Made by a program: the position numbers and the translations under genes. A stretch of DNA of 64,000 nucleotides from Armatimonadota bacterium (lineage in GTDB: Bacteria; Armatimonadota; Fimbriimonadia; Fimbriimonadales; Fimbriimonadaceae). The notes below the pieces were generated by a model. It ran no database searches. It was not told where the DNA came from and worked only from the letters and a program-made list of their open reading frames with translations. This document shows, piece after piece, positions 59,218-64,000 of this stretch (within the stretch, counting starts at the first letter, position 1; every line of letters starts with the position of its first letter). Location: positions 1-64,000 of the forward strand of contig JANYCU010000036.1 in NCBI GenBank assembly GCA_025360125.1, given 5' to 3'.

Positions 59218-60624
59218 AGCGACCGGGTGAACAGCATCGTTCACTCGAATTCGAGTACCAATGCGGTCTTGCATCAGGAGTGGTATAGCTTTGATGCGGC
59301 GAACAACCTTCAGACGAAGATTGTGAACTCGGCCGCAACGAGCTACACCTACGATGGCATCGACCAGCTTCTCACTGAGAACGGCGGCGGCATTGCGAAC
59401 ACGTACGCTTACGATGCGAACGGCAACCGAACGAGCAAGAACGCCGAGCTTTACACGTACGACGATGGCGACAAGCTTCTAACTCGTGGTTCAACGAGCT
59501 ATAGCTACGATGCCTGCGGGAGAACGAAGACAATCGTTGGACCGAGCGGAACCAGAACTTTCACCTGGGACTACGAAGACCGCTTAACCAACCTCTCGGG
59601 CGGTGGAGTCAGCAGTACCAGCTACGGTTACAACGGTCTTGGGACGCGAACTTCTAAATCTAATTCGTCTGGTTCTCGAACTTATAAGAGAAATGGAGTC
59701 GGTGTTACCGCTCCAGTGCTTTCGGACGGAGTTGCGAGCATGGTTCCGGGAATCTCGGAGAAGTCTGGTGGTGTGACGAGCTTCACTCATACTGACCGTC
59801 TTGGCTCGATGAAGGGGCTTTCCGCTTCGGGCGCAGTGACCGACACGGCGGATTACGATGCGTTCGGGATGGTGGTCTATCGCACGGGAACGACGAATAC
59901 CGAAAAAGGTTATATGGGCAATGCAAATTCATTCGAGGACGTTGAAAGCGGCTTCAAATCTATTGAAGGCCAAAATTATGATGCTGGAACTGGAAGGTTT
60001 CTGGCTAGAAATTCGAATCTAGGAGGAAGGTCAGGATATACGTTTATGCAAAACAACCCTCTTAAAAGTGATGGCGACACGAACACCGAGGCAGCAATCC
60101 TTGCCGGATATGGTACTGGCATACTTAAGACCCCAGGGTTAGTCGATAAAGACGGCCAGTGGATTATTGGGAATCCTGATAGTATCGGACGAAAGGGTTA
60201 CCCGGAAGTTACGAATCGTGTATTTCACCTTGACTTTCCGCATGGGAAGGCTGGTTCTGCTTCCGACTGCTATCACGTGGATTCTAAAGTGTTCAAAATC
60301 AAACACCTTGAAGTTTCTGCTTGGACTCGGTATGCTGGAAATGCAAAAGTATGGCGTGGCTTGGGCCTTTGCGCGGCTGGGGTAGCATTGGTTTTCGACG
60401 CAAACGACATCATACACTCTCCAAGACCGATGGAAACGCTGTGTAAATCTGCTTGTGTTTGGGGTGGTGCTTGGGTTGGTGCTGAGATTGGTACAGCGAT
60501 CTGTCCGGGGATTGGGACTTTCATTGGAGCACTTATCGGGGGAATTGGAACATCATTAGTCGTTCATGCAAATGACAATGAAGACGGTGAAATTCGAGTT
60601 GTCCATGGATTGGTTGCTGGCTAG
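59218..60624 (+). pseudogene. Displaced Rhs tip 2, 5'-truncated, with a different toxin domain
   Basis: Homology with the full-length Rhs begins abruptly at GACCGGGTGAAC (59221; parent 57091). The frame from 59227 gives 465 residues: an Rhs core (to about residue 240) that ends in a divergent form, VESGFKSIEGQNYDAGTGRFLARNS, then a new C-terminus. That C-terminus has HVDSKVFKIKHLEVSAWT and a hydrophobic glycine-zipper stretch (GAWVGAEIGTAICPGIGTFIGALIGGIG, positions roughly 415-445), suggesting a membrane-inserting or unknown toxin. Only a GTG at 59227 could start it, with no Shine-Dalgarno or secretion signal. It fits a silent cassette. A candidate immunity gene follows 70 bp later. Confidence 0.75.
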
Positions 60625-60694
60625 GACGAGGGTACGCCCCAAAGCGTAGTCTATTTAAGTCCCATGAAAACTAGGTTAGAATTCATAATACAAA

Positions 60695-61138
60695 ATGGTT
60701 AAATCATTGAGACGTTGTGTCGACAACATTTTCGAGCTGGAATGCATTTGTGACGGAAACTGCGAAACACTAAAGGACATTTTTTCACAGTTTACGACGA
60801 GAGATTGGCTCGTGACGCACCCAGATCCGTATTCAGACGGATTGTATTCGCCAACGTTATTTGGATACGAAGAATATCGTGAACACAATAATCCAATAAT
60901 TCTTGGAATTTCCACGGCTCTCATGACTCCGGCATCAACAAACGAACAGATTACGGAAACAATCGCTTCTATCCGGTCAAGTGATTGGACGGACAACTTG
61001 GCCCTTTATTGGGACTGTGATTCATTGACTATGTTTTTTATGGGTCAATACGAGCCAATTTTGGCCAATTTCAACACCAAAGGATTAAAGTTGAAAAACT
61101 CAAAATATATGTCTACGTACTGTTGGTTAGAAAAATGA
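60695..61138 (+). CDS. Candidate immunity protein for Rhs tip 2
   Basis: A 147-residue soluble protein of unknown family, with CICDGNCETLKDIF near the N-terminus and DNLALYWDCDSLTMFFMGQ near 110. It lies 70 bp after the tip-2 frame, in the position of an immunity gene. The codon use is AT-rich, unlike the Rhs core. No Shine-Dalgarno is clear. The assignment rests on position; no immunity fold was recognised. The next fragment begins within its last codons. Confidence 0.55.
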   Translation: MVKSLRRCVDNIFELECICDGNCETLKDIFSQFTTRDWLVTHPDPYSDGLYSPTLFGYEEYREHNNPIILGISTALMTPASTNEQITETIASIRSSDWTDNLALYWDCDSLTMFFMGQYEPILANFNTKGLKLKNSKYMSTYCWLEK

Positions 61139-61424
61139 CTATGGTGCGACAGGTCACGGCGAGCCAGTCAATGGTATTCCAAATTGGGGAACTTAGCGAA
61201 TTCGCCTGGAACCTGATGCTAGCAATAACATGTATGGACGAGACAACGTATATTTTCACAACTCTGGCAAAGGATATTCGCATGGCTGTGTCGAATGCGG
61301 TCCAAATTCAGGCAATAAAAGACTCTGGCACGACCTATTAAAGTATCGATTGAAACATAAAGATATTCGAGTTCGAATTAAGTATAGGTATCCGAGTACA
61401 AATGGGAATACGATAGGCAAATAA
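61131..61424 (+). pseudogene. L,D-transpeptidase-like (DUF2778/Tlde1-type) effector remnant
   Basis: One frame from 61131 to TAA 61422-61424, broken by a single TAG at 61194-61196. Before the stop it reads GHGEPVNGIPNWGT, and after it RIRLEPDASNNMYGRDNVYFHN, given here in two parts, then YSHGCVECGPNSG. This order (RIRL...P...MYGR...F.HN...SHGC) is that of the DUF2778/Tlde1 family, T6SS peptidoglycan effectors with a catalytic Cys in SHGC. The N-terminal part of the domain is missing. It looks like a decayed toxin tip; no immunity gene is certain, but the lipoprotein downstream is a candidate. Confidence 0.5.
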
Positions 61425-61459
61425 TCAAGGCGAGGCGAGATTTAAACTTTTTAGCTTGT

Positions 61460-61912
61460 TTGGTGTTTTTGGCTTCTTGCAAAAATTCGCCAACACCACG
61501 GGCCACGCATGATGAACCTGTGGGTCCGGCGAGTGCGAATGTCCCGAAGTCAGGGGCTACTAATTTGACTGTTGATGCAAAAGTGTTGGATGGCCCAACT
61601 ATTTTGATTAAGCTGACGAATATGAGTGGTAAGTCAATCAAAGGAGTTACCATAGCGGCGCAAGAACCATATGTCGATGAAACTGGTAAGAATCGAGGTT
61701 GGTCTACGCTCATAGACCAAATATCTGCCCGTCTTGAGGACGAGGTCATTTCACCAGGTGAACCGAAAGAATTTAATTGGGTTCCGTCAAGTGAGGAAAT
61801 GGGGCAACTGAAGGCTAAAAAGTCAATCAGGCTCTCCGTTACCACTATGGTCAATGCCAATTATGGCGGACTTAGCTTCTATTCCAAGCCAATTGCTCTA
61901 ACTGGTAAATAA
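61460..61912 (+). CDS. Small lipoprotein, start uncertain; possible immunity lipoprotein
   Basis: From TTG 61460 the frame gives 150 residues with a lipobox VFLASC at the very start, so the hydrophobic part of the signal is cut short. The same frame continues upstream with RRDLNFLACLVFLASC, a good lipoprotein signal, but has no ATG, GTG or TTG before 61460 back to the stop at 61385; ATC 61424 or ATA 61421 would be the only natural starts. The mature domain is beta-rich (VLDGPTILIKLTNMSGKSIKG). A periplasmic lipoprotein is the expected form of immunity against a peptidoglycan-acting toxin such as the adjacent remnant. Confidence 0.5.
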   Translation: MVFLASCKNSPTPRATHDEPVGPASANVPKSGATNLTVDAKVLDGPTILIKLTNMSGKSIKGVTIAAQEPYVDETGKNRGWSTLIDQISARLEDEVISPGEPKEFNWVPSSEEMGQLKAKKSIRLSVTTMVNANYGGLSFYSKPIALTGK

Positions 61913-61926
61913 AGGGCCAGGGTAAA

Positions 61927-61945
61927 TCCTAGATCAAACCTAGGA
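61927..61945. other. Short hairpin before Rhs tip 3
   Basis: TCCTAG (61927-61932) and CTAGGA (61940-61945) form a perfect 6-bp stem with a 7-nt loop between the lipoprotein stop and the third Rhs tip. It could be a junction mark or weak terminator. Confidence 0.35.
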
Positions 61946-61961
61946 ATTGAATTAAAGCAAC

Positions 61962-63440
61962 GACCGGGTAAACAGCATTGTTCTCTCGAACGCGTCGACC
62001 AACGCGGTTTTGCACCAAGAGTGGTACAGCTTTGATGCGGCGAACAACCTTCAGACGAAGATTGTGAACTCGGCCGCCACGGGCTACACCTACGATGGCA
62101 TCGACCAGCTTCTCACTGAGAACGGGGGCGGCGTTGCCAACACCTACACCTACGATGCGAACGGCAACCGCACGAGCAAGAACGCCGAGATTTACGCCTA
62201 TGACGACGGCGACAAGCTTCTAACTCGTGGTTCGACGAGCTACAGCTACGACGCGTGCGGACGAACCAAGACGATTGTGGGTCCGAGTGGAACCAGAACG
62301 TTTACTTGGGACTACGAAGACAGATTGACGAATCTCTCGGGCGGTGGCGTTTCTTCGACGAATTACGGATACAACGGTCTTGGGACGCGAACTTCTAAGT
62401 CTAACTCCTCTGGATCTCGGACGTATAAGCGCAACGGAGTCGGTGTTACCGCTCCAGTCCTTTCGGATGGCGTTGCTACGATGGTTCCGGGAATCTAAGA
62501 GAAGTCCGGTGGTGTGACGAGCTTTACGCATACGGATCGGCTTGGCTCGATGAAGGGGCTTTCCGCTTCGGGCGCGGTGACCGACACGGCCAACTACGAT
62601 GCCTTTGGCATGGTCGTCTCGCGGACGGGCACGAGTTCGACCCAGAAGGGGTTTGCGTCGGGCTTTGGGTATCAAGAAGACGGGGAATCTGGCTACAAGC
62701 TGCTGGGGCATCGGTATTACGATCCGGAGACGGGACGGTTCTTGAGTAGGGATCCGGCATTTTCGGGTCGAAACTGGTTCGCCTATTGCGGAAATAATCC
62801 GCTGAAATATGCCGACCCTGAAGGTGAAAGCTGGCGAGTTATCGGCGGCATCATCGGTGGAATTGTCGGTTCGGTCGCTGGCGGAATGACAACGGCTGGA
62901 TGCGGAGCATGGGTTGGAGGTGCAGCTGGTAATGCTCTTGGCGCCTATATTGGTTCGTGGCTTGACGGCGACGATGCAGAGCAAGCCGCATTAAATGGCG
63001 CAGAAGACGGCCTCATATCACTCCTGTTGGGTGCCGCCATCGAGAAGGTAGCTCCGTACGCAAGCAGCGTTCTTGGAAGAATCTTAAACGGAGCTGCTAC
63101 GGAAGCATGTGAGATTGGAGCTCCACAGGTTGCGAGAGTCGCCGCCGAAGATGTCGCCGTGATAGTTGAAACCGACGCTCAAAAATATGCTAGGTTAGTC
63201 GAGGAAGCAGAAGCAAAGTATCCCAATAAAGCTGGCAAATTTGAGAAACATCATGAACACCCCAAATATCTTGGGGGTGACAAGAATGGCAAACTGGTAT
63301 CAATACCAGCCGCCTATCATCAACTCATTACCAATGAATTTAGGTCACTGGCGCCATATGGAAAGAAACCAATAAGGAGTGCTGCAGACATAATGAAGGA
63401 TGTGTACAAAAAATATCCTTTGCCATTCAAAGCTAGATGA
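61962..63440 (+). pseudogene. Displaced Rhs tip 3 with in-frame stop and HNH-like toxin domain
   Basis: Homology to the parent starts at GACCGGGTAAAC (61962), the same point as in tip 2. Upstream is an immediate stop and there is no usable start. The core is interrupted by TAA at 62496-62498 where the other copies read TCT (GIS becomes GI-stop), then continues in the same frame to 63440. The core end GYKLLGHRYYDPETGRFLSRDP is intact. The C-terminal 200 residues have a glycine-rich hydrophobic zone and then FEKHHEHPKYLGGDKNG and YHQLITNEFR, an HHE-type metal-nuclease pattern like HNH/endonuclease VII-fold toxins. The next gene overlaps by 4 nt. Confidence 0.8.
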
Positions 63441-64000
63441 ACCATAAGATAGAAATACGAATTGCAAATCCTTCGGAAAGGACCAGAGGAAACTTAGACG
63501 CACCACAGATCGCAATGGATAAGGGTGATCTTATCGTCGTTCGAATATCGAGCCTCGAATACCACTTCGACCAGGTCGTGGCTCGAGTTCGAGAAATCTT
63601 GAGCAAGGTCGAAGCGTCTAGTGAGTTTGTTTCGTTTCTGGAATGCCGCTTCAATTGGAGCCCGCAAGAATTCGAGGACGCGGCAGCGTTTGCACTTTGT
63701 CCGTTCCGCCGATATTATCGCGAAGTCGAAAATGAAGGCACTTTGTACGAGGACACGGATCAGCCAGGCTTAGGCTATGTTCGAGTTCAAAGGTCCCTTC
63801 TTGTTTTGCCCGATCTGAAAGATACAGGATCTGAACTTCGCTACTTATCGAATGGTGCATTGGTTGTTTCCAAAAGCTTGAAAGAACGACTCGAAGTTTT
63901 CGATTTACATGAATTGAAATTTGTGCCCGTAAACACAAGTGGGTCAACACCAACTGGAAGCTGTCGCCTGCTGGATCTTTGCATCGTGGAAGAGTTGCCC
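63437..64000 (+). CDS. Candidate immunity protein for tip 3 (partial, runs off the window)
   Basis: The ATG at 63437 overlaps the tip-3 stop (ATGA), and the frame is open to the end of the window: 188 codons without a stop. It is soluble and acidic. The segment GALVVSKSLKERLEVFDLHELKFVPV, seen in two parts here, has the pattern of DUF1629/Imm11-type immunity proteins (..VVSxxLxxxLE...GVxFxPV). The cysteines in CRFNW and LCPFRR may matter. Tight coupling to the HNH-like toxin domain supports the immunity role. Confidence 0.65.
   Translation, partial: MNHKIEIRIANPSERTRGNLDAPQIAMDKGDLIVVRISSLEYHFDQVVARVREILSKVEASSEFVSFLECRFNWSPQEFEDAAAFALCPFRRYYREVENEGTLYEDTDQPGLGYVRVQRSLLVLPDLKDTGSELRYLSNGALVVSKSLKERLEVFDLHELKFVPVNTSGSTPTGSCRLLDLCIVEELP

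Overview
The window looks like chromosomal DNA of a diderm, mostly heterotrophic bacterium, most likely of the Armatimonadota (Fimbriimonadia-like). This assignment is inference from gene content: heptose and UDP-ManNAc genes and an LptD-like outer-membrane protein imply an outer membrane; DUF1501 and PSCyt1/DUF1549/DUF1553 proteins, DUF1559-like pseudopilins, GH127 and Tricorn-type peptidases are common in Armatimonadota, Planctomycetota and relatives. Many starts are GTG or TTG. Several genes have a -10 box only 6 to 9 nt before the start codon and no Shine-Dalgarno, which suggests leaderless transcripts.

Layout. 1-4112: the end of a RecB-like Fe-S nuclease with a strong terminator, three uncharacterised proteins (secreted, Bax-inhibitor-like, TPR) and tRNA-Pro(GGG). 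4126-11747: a HAD phosphatase facing an eight-gene minus-strand operon (ppx-like, comEA, ftcD, purK, deoB, gmhB, gmhA, wecB). 11775-15743: a hexanucleotide repeat tract, then xylB, rpsA and coaE. 15946-24710: four large secreted or outer-membrane proteins, including an Ig-like/LptD-like fusion. 24670-36095: nadB, two secreted glycoside hydrolases (GH5-like with DUF5060; GH127), a beta-propeller/cytochrome c pair, a PLP enzyme, DUF1697 and an 86-bp direct repeat. 36155-40850: Tricorn-like protease, LURP-one protein, double GNAT. 41075-43050: a compact four-gene cassette (Cys-rich secreted peptide, anchored protein, pseudopilin, membrane-anchored CPPC thioredoxin) downstream of a pentanucleotide repeat and a near-consensus promoter. 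43054-53283: DUF1501 and PSCyt1/DUF1553 pair, FGE-sulfatase protein, papain-like secreted protein and M14 peptidase. 53284-54273: repeat-rich intergenic DNA.

54274-64000 is an accessory Rhs polymorphic-toxin locus. It holds one full-length secreted Rhs protein with a C-terminal toxin and a translationally coupled immunity gene, both inside a roughly 90-bp inverted repeat. Downstream are two displaced Rhs tips whose homology to the parent begins at the same codon, each with a different C-terminal domain and its own candidate immunity gene, and a fragment resembling a peptidoglycan L,D-transpeptidase effector. The tips lack normal starts and one carries an in-frame stop, so they look like silent cassettes for toxin-tip exchange. 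This locus, the Cys-rich peptide cassette and the leaderless promoter pattern are the most interesting items. All functional calls are read from motifs by eye; no database search was run.
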